This document shows positions 17,298-24,324 of a DNA stretch of 64,000 bases, piece after piece. A model generated the notes under the pieces. That model was not told where the DNA came from, did not search any database, and was given only the letters and a program-made list of their open reading frames with translations. The DNA is from Alienimonas californiensis (GTDB lineage: Bacteria > Planctomycetota > Planctomycetia > Planctomycetales > Planctomycetaceae), in the NCBI RefSeq assembly GCF_007743815.1, contig NZ_CP036265.1, positions 3,366,823-3,430,822 of the forward strand, written 5' to 3'. The translations under genes were made by a program, and so were the position numbers. How positions within the stretch are numbered: position 1 is the first letter of the stretch; the number at the start of each line of letters is the position of its first letter.

Positions 17298-18958
17298 CGC
17301 ATGGCCCCGCCGCCGTTCATGCCGCCGCCGTTCATGCCGCCGCCGTTCATGCCGCCGCCGTTCATGCCGCCGCCGTTCATGCCGCCGCCGTTCATGCCGC
17401 CGCCGTTCATGCCGCCGCCGTTCATGCCGCCGCCGTTCATGCCGCCGCCGTCCTCGCCCATATTCATCATGGGGGCCCAGTCGTAGCGGCCGTAATCGCC
17501 GAAGCGGCGGACGATCTCGGCGAAGACGGCGCCCTTTTCGACCGGCTCGTCGCTCTCCATCACCAGCCGATACAGGTCGTCCGGCAGCACGCGGAGGGCG
17601 GTGAACAGGCCGTGCAGCGTCTGGGGGGCGGTCGCCCGCATGCCCTTCATCTCGCGGCGGTTCCAGACTTTTTCCATCTGCCGCGACGTCATTTTCATCC
17701 CCTGCATCATTTGCGGGTAGCCGGGGGGAACCTCGCCGAGGGCCTTGGAGTTCAAATCCACCGCGGGGCGGGTCTCCAGGTTCGCGGTATAGCGCTCCGT
17801 ATCGGCCTGCCCCCGCAGCCGCGGGCCGACGTGCTGCACCATATGGTTCATCATGTGATGCGTCATATGGCAGTGCAGCGCCCAGTCGCCGGGATTATTG
17901 GCGACGAACTCGAGGGTCGACGCCTGCGCCACGGCGATCAATTCCGTGTTCCGCGGAATCCAGGCGGTCTTGGGAACCCGCGCTCCCTCGTGCCCCGTCA
18001 CCCAGAAGGTGTGCCCGTGCAGATGAATCGGGTGGTGCTGGATCGGGCTGAAATTCATGATCCGGATGCGGACCCGCTCCCCGTGCCGGCAGACCAGCGG
18101 GGTGGTGTAGGGCCCGCTGCGGCCGTTGATCGTGTGCCAGTTAAAATCCATTCCCCAGCTATCGACCACGGTGGTCATGGGGTCGATGCGGAAGTTCTGA
18201 AAGATCAGGCCGAAGTCTCGGTCCACCGGCGGGTCGAACGACTTTCGCGGGTGAATGATGAACCACCCCACCATCCCGAACGTCTCCTGCATGGCGACGT
18301 GGGAGTGATAAAAGAACGTGCCCTCCTCGTGCGGGTGCAGTTCGTAGACGTACTCCTTCCCCGGCTCGATCATGTTCTGGGTGAGGTGGGAGGCGCCGTC
18401 GTCCTGCACGCTCAGTTCCAGCCCGTGCCAGTGCACGGAGGTCGGCTCGGGCAGGTCGTTCTTCACGATCACCCGGATTTTATCCCCCTGCGTCGCCTCG
18501 ATCGTCGGGCCGGGCATCGACCCGTTGAAGCCGTACACGTCGATGTAATAGCCGGGCAGGAACTCCCGCCGGACCGGCGTGCAGCTCAGGCGAAACACCT
18601 TCCAGCCGTCCTCCATCGTATACGGCAGCTTCTCCACGTCCGGGGCGATGAAGGGGGCCGGCCCCTCCTCGCCCTTGCGGAAGCCCGGCACCTCCTTGCC
18701 GATGTACCACTTGCTGTCCGGATCGTGGCCCCGGCTGGGTTTGTAGCGGGAGAAGCCATCGTAGTCGGCCCGGACCTCGTTCTCGTCCCGCGGCTGGGAG
18801 CCGCCGGGCGGGTCGGTCGGGGCGCCGGGAGCCTCGGTGGGATCCTGCCGCGGGTTCTCCTGGGCGGCGGCCGACCGGGCGGCCCCGGCGGCCAACGCCC
18901 CGGCGGCGGCGGCGGCCCCGGCTTGGAGGAAGTGACGACGAGGTTCGGCGGCGGACAT
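17294..18958 (-). CDS. Tat-exported multicopper oxidase with Met/Asn/Gly repeat tail
   Basis: The product is 554 residues. A twin-arginine signal (RRHFLQAGAAAAAGALAAG) exports it folded. Copper ligand motifs appear in the expected order: HWHGLE (about 176), HSHVAM (about 217), HPIHLHGH (about 307) and HCHMTHHMMNHM (about 360); the last motif is enriched in His and Met. Such enzymes oxidise Cu(I) to Cu(II) in the periplasm using O2. The C-terminus after DWAPMMNMGEDG is nine copies of MNGGG, coded by perfect 15-bp repeats, ending AMR. The copper operator lies 49-65 bp upstream. The T1 ligand motif is followed by about 190 more residues instead of ending near the C-terminus, which is unusual. 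It resembles nitrite-reductase-like and CopA-like oxidases; exact subtype not resolved. Confidence 0.9.
   Translation of the reverse strand: MSAAEPRRHFLQAGAAAAAGALAAGAARSAAAQENPRQDPTEAPGAPTDPPGGSQPRDENEVRADYDGFSRYKPSRGHDPDSKWYIGKEVPGFRKGEEGPAPFIAPDVEKLPYTMEDGWKVFRLSCTPVRREFLPGYYIDVYGFNGSMPGPTIEATQGDKIRVIVKNDLPEPTSVHWHGLELSVQDDGASHLTQNMIEPGKEYVYELHPHEEGTFFYHSHVAMQETFGMVGWFIIHPRKSFDPPVDRDFGLIFQNFRIDPMTTVVDSWGMDFNWHTINGRSGPYTTPLVCRHGERVRIRIMNFSPIQHHPIHLHGHTFWVTGHEGARVPKTAWIPRNTELIAVAQASTLEFVANNPGDWALHCHMTHHMMNHMVQHVGPRLRGQADTERYTANLETRPAVDLNSKALGEVPPGYPQMMQGMKMTSRQMEKVWNRREMKGMRATAPQTLHGLFTALRVLPDDLYRLVMESDEPVEKGAVFAEIVRRFGDYGRYDWAPMMNMGEDGGGMNGGGMNGGGMNGGGMNGGGMNGGGMNGGGMNGGGMNGGGMNGGGAMR
17306..17440 (-). 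repeat. Nine tandem 15-bp repeats (MNGGG)
   Basis: Nine copies of the 15-bp unit GCCGCCGCCGTTCAT (plus strand) lie end to end in the multicopper oxidase gene and code Met-Asn-Gly-Gly-Gly on the minus strand. Only the outermost copies show drift, which points to recent expansion by slippage. Confidence 0.95.
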
Positions 18959-19006
18959 GGCGTGCGAAGCGGCGCGAGAAGACAGGAGTCGGAACGGATC
19001 GCGATG

Positions 19007-19023
19007 TTACCCGCGGGGGGTAT
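19007..19023. promoter_or_regulatory. Copper (CsoR-type) operator, TTACCC-GCGGG-GGGTAT
   Basis: It shows 6-5-6 spacing in the 101-bp gap between the TolC-like gene and the multicopper oxidase start at 18958, where it would control the oxidase and channel genes. Confidence 0.72.
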
Positions 19024-19059
19024 CCGCGGGTTCACCGATTTTGCGCAGCGACGGCCGGA

Positions 19060-20580
19060 TCACCGCGGCTGCGCCGTCACGTCGAGGTGGCCCGGCGGCA
19101 GCGGGGCGGGGACGTTCAACCCGTCGTGGAGCAGGTAGCCCCGAATCAGCGTCTCGCTGGTCCGCAGGGCAACGAGGTTCGTGACGTATTGCTGACGCAG
19201 ATCGAAGTACGACCGTTGCACGATCAGTACTTCGGGCCATTGCTGGCGGTCCTCGGCGTAGGCGTCGAGTTGGTTCTTGTAGGCCGCCCGCGCCTCCGGC
19301 AGGATCACCTCGGCGAACTGCTCGACGTGCTGCCGGGCGGTGAGGTAGATGCGGTATTGTGTCGCCAACTCGCGGCGGAGCAGCATTTCCGTCCGCTGAA
19401 TCTCGCGGCGCTGCCGGACCAGGTCGGCCTCGGCCCGGCGGATGTTCCCTTGATTGCGGTCGAAGATCGGAATGTCGAACCGCACGCTGGCGGTGCCCGT
19501 CGTCTCCAGCGCCTCGAAGTTATAGCCGCTGCCCGCCTCGACGAAGACGTTCGGAATCGGCTCGACCAGCTCGCGCTTGAGCGTGATCTGATCCTCGCGC
19601 AGCTTCTGCCGGGCCATGATCACCTGCGGGGCCTCGTCCAGGTACTCGCGATACACCTGTTCGAAGTCGATTTCCGCGGATTCGCCGTCCAGTTCGCCGA
19701 CCACCGCCCCGGTCTCCAGCGGCAGGCCGATCAGCGCGGCGAGCGTCTGGAACTGCTCCAGATAGTCGTTCTCCGCCATCAATAAGTTCAGCCGGGCCTC
19801 CTGCAGCGCGACGTTGGCGAGGTGCAGGTCCGAACGGGTCGCCTGACCGAGGTTCCACTGCTCCCGGGCGGTGACGACGGCGTCCTCGGCGGCTTTCAGC
19901 AGGTCCTCGCGGATCGCGACGGTCTCCTTCGCCCCCAGCGCCTGATAGAAGTGAACTCGCACGTCGTTGCAGACCCGCCACTGCTGGGAGACGGCCGCCC
20001 ACTCCGCGACCCGGGTGCGTTGCAGGAACTTCGCGCGGCTGAGGTCCCGTTTGTCCGCGGTGACGAACTCCTGCGTGAGCGTCGCCCCCTGGAACTCGCC
20101 GGGCGTGTCCGTCTCCCCCTCGCGGTCCACGCCGATCTGCTCGCCGATGTAGCGGAAGACGGGGTTCGGCCACAGTCCGGCCTCGACCGCCAGCCCCAGC
20201 GTGCCCTGCACCTGGGCGCGGGCCTGCACGAGCGTCGGGTTATTCGCGGCGGCCAGTTCCAGCGCCTCGTCGAGCGTCAACGGGGCGCCGGCGAACGCGG
20301 CGTTCTGCTCCCGCTCGACGACGGTTCCCAACCCCCGCGGGGCCTCCGGCACCGGCGGCGGCTCCACGAACCGACGGCCGATCGGGTCGTCGTCGTCCGG
20401 GGCCAGTTCCGGGATGTCCGCCGGCACGGGCAGATCGCCGGGCGTCGGCAGCGGCGGCGGGGCGGCGAGCGGCCCGTCCAGCGACGCCCGGCCGGCGTCC
20501 TGCGCCCAGGCCGGAGTCGCGAACAAACCCAAGGCGACGGCCGAAGCGCCGAAGCGGGAGAAGAGAAGGGGGCGGGGCAT
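19060..20580 (-). CDS. TolC/CusC-type outer-membrane factor
   Basis: The product is 506 residues with a signal peptide (FGASAVALGLFATPAWAQ), then a Pro-rich linker and the two OEP repeats of the TolC fold. Typical sequence includes LTLDEALELAAANNPTLVQA, GLWPNPVFRYIGEQIG, LAIREDLL-like helices and IPIFDRNQGNIRRAEAD. These proteins trimerise into an outer-membrane duct for RND or ABC pumps. It lies upstream of the multicopper oxidase on the same strand but separated by the operator, and behind the secreted protein gene at 20670. It could serve CusAB or the ABC exporter; a second OMF gene lies at 21280. No lipobox Cys is visible, unlike E. coli CusC. Confidence 0.92.
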   Translation of the reverse strand: MPRPLLFSRFGASAVALGLFATPAWAQDAGRASLDGPLAAPPPLPTPGDLPVPADIPELAPDDDDPIGRRFVEPPPVPEAPRGLGTVVEREQNAAFAGAPLTLDEALELAAANNPTLVQARAQVQGTLGLAVEAGLWPNPVFRYIGEQIGVDREGETDTPGEFQGATLTQEFVTADKRDLSRAKFLQRTRVAEWAAVSQQWRVCNDVRVHFYQALGAKETVAIREDLLKAAEDAVVTAREQWNLGQATRSDLHLANVALQEARLNLLMAENDYLEQFQTLAALIGLPLETGAVVGELDGESAEIDFEQVYREYLDEAPQVIMARQKLREDQITLKRELVEPIPNVFVEAGSGYNFEALETTGTASVRFDIPIFDRNQGNIRRAEADLVRQRREIQRTEMLLRRELATQYRIYLTARQHVEQFAEVILPEARAAYKNQLDAYAEDRQQWPEVLIVQRSYFDLRQQYVTNLVALRTSETLIRGYLLHDGLNVPAPLPPGHLDVTAQPR

Positions 20581-20669
20581 GGGGACGTCCGTGTCCGGGG
20601 GGGGGCCGCGGCGGGCGCGTGAACGGTGAAGCGGTGAAGCGGTGACAACGTGCGGGAGCGGCGGGGCGC

Positions 20670-21212
20670 TCAGTGACGCCAGGGCAGCCAGCTCCGCCGG
20701 CTGCGGGGAGCCGCTTCGTGCCGGCGGGCGTGGCGGGCGACCTTGGCGGCGCCGGGTTCGCCCTGGCCCGCGGTGTCGGTCGTCCAGGTGTGATTCAGGC
20801 AGTCGTCGTCGCAGGCCGGCGTGCCGTAGTAGAGGAACCCCGCATACGGCAGCCCCACGCAGCGGTCCGCCGGCCCCACCCCGCAGGCCGGCGGCGGGCC
20901 GAACGGCAGGCAGGTTCCGCCGGCCATCCCGAACTGCGAACGCAGCGCCGCGTTCGACGCCCCCGCCGGGCCGGCCAGCGGACGGGGCAGGGGCACGGCC
21001 CGGTCGGAGAGCGGCTCCTCGGAAACCAGCGGCTTCGGCGCCGGCTCGTCCCCCTGCTCCATGTTCATCCCGCCGGGGTCGGCCGGGCGCTGCGGCAGTT
21101 CGGGCAGCGGCGGCTCCCCGTCCTGGCCGACCCCGTCCTGCCCGACCGCGAGGGCTGGCAGCAGGGCGAACGATAGCGCCGCGGGGGCGAGACGGCGGGA
21201 ACGGGCGAGCAT
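20670..21212 (-). CDS. Secreted protein with conserved Cys region, unknown function
   Basis: The product is 180 residues from the ATG that opens a signal peptide (MLARSRRLAPAALSFALLPA). After a Pro/Glu-rich linker comes a Cys region: GGTCLPFGPPPACGVGPADR, then CVGLPYAGFLYYG, TPACDDDC and LNHTWTTD. The basic C-terminus ends RSRRSWLPWRH. I do not know the family. A degenerate, frameshifted copy of the Cys region occurs at 14735-14890, so this type of gene existed at least twice in the island. A weak copper-operator-like site lies 43-59 bp upstream (21255-21271). It sits between the two TolC-type genes on the same strand. Confidence 0.68.
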   Translation of the reverse strand: MLARSRRLAPAALSFALLPALAVGQDGVGQDGEPPLPELPQRPADPGGMNMEQGDEPAPKPLVSEEPLSDRAVPLPRPLAGPAGASNAALRSQFGMAGGTCLPFGPPPACGVGPADRCVGLPYAGFLYYGTPACDDDCLNHTWTTDTAGQGEPGAAKVARHARRHEAAPRSRRSWLPWRH

Positions 21213-21254
21213 GGGGGCACTTCGTGAACGGGGGAGTATCGAACAGTTCGGACG

Positions 21255-21271
21255 ATAGGGGGCGGGGGTAT
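21255..21271. promoter_or_regulatory. Degenerate copper-operator-like site, ATAGGG-GGCGG-GGGTAT
   Basis: The right arm GGGTAT and the spacer match the other sites, but the left arm is ATAGGG instead of ATACCC, so symmetry is lost. It lies between the second TolC gene and the Cys protein gene. Confidence 0.4.
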
Positions 21272-21279
21272 GAGCCGCG

Positions 21280-23196
21280 TCAGGGCGCCGCGGGAGTTTT
21301 CCGCCAACCGCCCCAGCCTGGCGCGCCCGCCGACGAGGATTCTCGCCGCCGATCGAACGCGGCGGGCCGGACCCGTGGATCGGCCGTCGCCGCGGCTTCG
21401 TCGGAGCTTGGCGCTTCATCAGTCTCGTCCCGGGCGGCGGCGGGCTCCGCGGCGGCGTCTCCCGGTTCCTCCCCGGCGGGAATCGGCGGCGGGGCCTGAA
21501 GCGTTCCCGGCAGCGGGGCGGGCGGGGGCGCAACAGGCGTCGGGGGGATGGCGGGCTCCGGGGTCATTGAGGCGAGGTCGCAGCCGACGGCCCGCTCCAG
21601 TTCCGCCAGGGCCACCCCGACGTCCGCCCGCAGACGGGCCTGTTGGACCTCCAACCGCAACAGGTCGCCGTAACTGTTGGAGACCTCGGTGAAGCCGATC
21701 CGTTCGCCCCGGTAGTCCGCCAGACTCACGTCCAGCGTCTGCTCCGCCCGGGGGAGGATGCGGTCTTCCAGCAGGACGAGTTGCTCCGCGAGGGTTTCCA
21801 GCCGAAACCCCAGCCGGCGGATCTGCCGGAGCGTGTCGTCCTGTTCGGCGTCGAGGGCGCGGGAGTCCGCGGCGATCCGTCGGTCCGCCTCCGCGACGCC
21901 GGCGCGGATCTTGTCGCGGTAGATCGGCAGGGTCAGTCCGAACAGGACCGAGACGTTGTCGTGGCCGTTCGCCATCCCGGCGAGGGCGTCCTCCTCCGTC
22001 ACCACGGTGTAGCCGAGGCCCGCGGTGAAGTCCGGCTTGCCGGCGAGGCAGGCGACCCGCCGCTGGGCCCGGTCGCGGGCGATCTCCCAGCCGATCCGCT
22101 GCAACTCCGGCCGGCACCGCTGGGCCGCGGCGAAGAGGGCGTCGACCTCCGCGGCGGCGTTCAGCGGCGGCAGTTCCTCCGCGGCCGTCGGCAGCGCCGC
22201 CCCCGGCGGCAAGCGGAGCGTCGCGGCGAGGTCCGCCCGGGCCACGTCCCGCTGCTGACGGAGCGTCAGCACGCGATCGTCGAGGCGGTCGATTTCAAGC
22301 TGCGTCCGCAACACGTCCGTCTGCCCGCCCCCCGTCCGCACCCGGGCGACGGCGACGTCGAGGAGCTGTTCGAGGAGCTCCCGGTTCCGCAGCGTCACCT
22401 CAATGGCCCGGTCGGCGAACCACGCTTCGAACCAGGCGGTCCGGGCGGCAAAGGCGGCGTCCAGTTCGGCGGTCGCCGCTTCCGTCGAGGCCGCCTGCGC
22501 CTCCCGCCGGACCACCTCCCCCCGGGCGCCGAGCTTTTCCAGCCACGGAATCCGCTGCGTGACCTGCACGCCGGTTTGAATGCGACCGCCGGCGGTTTGA
22601 AGCGATTGGTCGTGGATCGGGTAGCTGGTGCTCATCACCATCGGATCGTCCAACGCCGTCACCTGCGGTACGCGGGCGGCGGTCGCCGCGGCCCGATTCC
22701 GGGCGGCTTGGGTCCGCGGCGACCGGGCGACGGCGAGAGCGACGGCCTCCGCCAGCTCAATTGCGGGAGCGTCTTCGGTCAGGAAGGAACTCCCGCCCGA
22801 CAGTGCTTCGGCCGTGCCGTCCGAAGCCGGCCGGTCTCCGGCGGGGGCGTCGAGCAGCGGATCGGCGAACTCGTCGCCCGCCTCGCCGTTCCCGGGCGTT
22901 CGGCGGTCGCCGGGGGAACTCTTCCCGTCGGTCTGCGGGGCGTCCAGCAGCGGGTCGAAGAACGACCCTTCGACAGAATCGCCCACACCGTCCTGGTGGG
23001 AGGCGAAGTGAATGGCTGACGACGCGACCCGCGAGTGATCCGCGAGGGCCGGTTCGGCCGCGAGCACCGGCCGCGTCGCCGTTTGCCGACAGCAATCGCC
23101 GTCGGCGGCGCAGCCCCCCGCGAGCGAGACGAGGCCCGCCAGCGGAAGCGACGCCGCCAGCGCCAACGACGGTCTGCGGAGGAATTGATCTTGCAT
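21280..23196 (-). CDS. TolC/CusC-type outer-membrane lipoprotein of the Cus system
   Basis: The product is 638 residues from the ATG at 23194-23196. It begins with a lipoprotein signal (LAASLPLAGLVSLAGGCAAD; lipidated Cys at about residue 29), as in CusC. An N-terminal extension of about 150 residues carries a duplicated motif FDPLLDAPQTDGK / FADPLLDAPAGDR. The OEP region follows: AIELAEAVALAVARSPRTQA, LEVQQARLRADVGVALAELE. The tail is Pro/Ala-rich. The operator at 23224-23240 lies 28-44 bp upstream and is shared with the divergent unit that contains cusB and cusA. It is therefore the likely third component of the copper-exporting Cus complex. Confidence 0.88.
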   Translation of the reverse strand: MQDQFLRRPSLALAASLPLAGLVSLAGGCAADGDCCRQTATRPVLAAEPALADHSRVASSAIHFASHQDGVGDSVEGSFFDPLLDAPQTDGKSSPGDRRTPGNGEAGDEFADPLLDAPAGDRPASDGTAEALSGGSSFLTEDAPAIELAEAVALAVARSPRTQAARNRAAATAARVPQVTALDDPMVMSTSYPIHDQSLQTAGGRIQTGVQVTQRIPWLEKLGARGEVVRREAQAASTEAATAELDAAFAARTAWFEAWFADRAIEVTLRNRELLEQLLDVAVARVRTGGGQTDVLRTQLEIDRLDDRVLTLRQQRDVARADLAATLRLPPGAALPTAAEELPPLNAAAEVDALFAAAQRCRPELQRIGWEIARDRAQRRVACLAGKPDFTAGLGYTVVTEEDALAGMANGHDNVSVLFGLTLPIYRDKIRAGVAEADRRIAADSRALDAEQDDTLRQIRRLGFRLETLAEQLVLLEDRILPRAEQTLDVSLADYRGERIGFTEVSNSYGDLLRLEVQQARLRADVGVALAELERAVGCDLASMTPEPAIPPTPVAPPPAPLPGTLQAPPPIPAGEEPGDAAAEPAAARDETDEAPSSDEAAATADPRVRPAAFDRRRESSSAGAPGWGGWRKTPAAP

Positions 23197-23223
23197 TATC
23201 CGGCCGGCCTGCGAAACTTGGGG

Positions 23224-23240
23224 ATACCCTCTGCGGGTAC
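23224..23240. promoter_or_regulatory. Copper (CsoR-type) operator, ATACCC-TCTGC-GGGTAC
   Basis: Near-perfect 6-5-6 palindrome in the 67-bp gap between the divergent tolC-like gene (start 23196) and the Cys-rich/cusBA unit (start about 23264). One site could repress both directions. Confidence 0.78.
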
Positions 23241-23263
23241 TTCGACTCCGGCCGACCGTCGCT

Positions 23264-23728
23264 TTGAGCGCTTTCCGCACCGCCGTTACAGCTTGCCTGA
23301 CGCTGGCGGTGTGTCTGGTCGGCGGCCCCATTCCGGCCGCATTGGCAAGCGGATGCGCATCGGAGACGCTGCAGGTCGCTTCGGCTGAGGCTGGCCCCGC
23401 CGGTCATTCCTGCTGCGGAGCGCTGGTCGCCGCGGCGGAATCCACGCCGAAAGCGTGCGATCGCTGCGGCGAAGGCTGCCGGTGCGGTTCGTCCGCGAGC
23501 GACGAGCAGGGCGGACCGTCCGCCAGTTGTCGGTGCGGCTCGGAGCGTCCGGTACCGACCGCTCCCGCACCGGCCCCACGGCAAGAATTGCCGGCGGGAG
23601 AGGCGCTTCCGATCGCCTGGTCGGTCCAACCCGCGGCCTCCGGTCCGGAGACGGCGGTCGGCTCGACCAACGGCCTCGTCCGGCCCCAGGGATTTGCGCA
23701 GCACGTGCTCAGCGTTTGGCTGACGTAG
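23264..23728 (+). CDS. Small secreted cysteine-rich protein, first gene of the cus unit
   Basis: The product is 154 residues; the start is a TTG at 23264 with no clear ribosome site, so it may be leaderless or mis-set. A signal peptide (AVTACLTLAVCLVGGPIPAA) is followed by GHSCCGAL, KACDRCGEGCRCG and ASCRCGSE, with Cys spaced for soft-metal binding, and a Cys-free C-terminal half ending GFAQHVLSVWLT. I do not know the family; its layout is like that of 5525-5920. It lies just downstream of the divergent operator and before the lipoprotein, cusB and cusA genes, so it is probably copper induced. Confidence 0.6.
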   Translation: MSAFRTAVTACLTLAVCLVGGPIPAALASGCASETLQVASAEAGPAGHSCCGALVAAAESTPKACDRCGEGCRCGSSASDEQGGPSASCRCGSERPVPTAPAPAPRQELPAGEALPIAWSVQPAASGPETAVGSTNGLVRPQGFAQHVLSVWLT

Positions 23729-23930
23729 CCGCGTTTTTTCGGCGAGACCGGGCTGCGCTGCGCGTGGTCGGCGCCCTCTTCTTTCGCGTCTTGTAAACGC
23801 AAGAAATCGTTCGGTGCGGCGACCCCCGTGGGACGTTCTGCCCTGCCGGACGCCGCCCTGCGGGGCGGTGCGTCCGGGACGACCGCCCCCTGCATTCTTC
23901 TTTCTCCCCTCCGTCCTAAAGGACTTTTCG

Positions 23931-24287
23931 ATGACGTTTCGCGCTTTGCTGTCTGTTCCCGCCGCCGCTCTCGCCGCTCTCGCGGTCGGTTGTGCGGTCG
24001 AATCCTCCCCAGACGACTCCGCCGAGCTGACCTCCGCGGACGCCCCGGAGGCCGCGCCCGTCGTCCTGATCAACGAAACGTGCCCGCTGATGGGCGGCGA
24101 GGCCGATCCGGCCGTGACGACCGAATGGAACGGCCAAACCGTTGGGTTCTGCTGCGCCTCCTGCATTCCCGAGTGGGACGAACTGAGCGAGGAGCAGAAG
24201 GCCGAAAAGATCGCCGCCGCGAAGGCCGGCGAGACGGAGAACGAAATGCACGACCACAACGACGGGCACGAGCACGGCGACGCCTGA
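23931..24287 (+). CDS. YHS-like metal-binding lipoprotein
   Basis: The product is 118 residues from ATG 23931. It has a lipoprotein signal (LLSVPAAALAALAVGCAVES), a linker, then a short domain NETCPLMGGEADPAVTTEWN..VGFCCASCIPEWDEL. The CPxMGG..P and FCCxxC pattern resembles the YHS family (metal-binding, seen also at the N-terminus of CopA here). The tail is His/Asp-rich (HDHNDGHEHGDA). It lies 37 bp before cusB on the same strand. Its ribosome-site region and first codons are nearly identical to those of the gene at 30147. Confidence 0.78.
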   Translation: MTFRALLSVPAAALAALAVGCAVESSPDDSAELTSADAPEAAPVVLINETCPLMGGEADPAVTTEWNGQTVGFCCASCIPEWDELSEEQKAEKIAAAKAGETENEMHDHNDGHEHGDA

Positions 24288-24324
24288 GCTGTCACGTCCG
24301 TTCGGTTTTTTCAAGAGCCATTCG

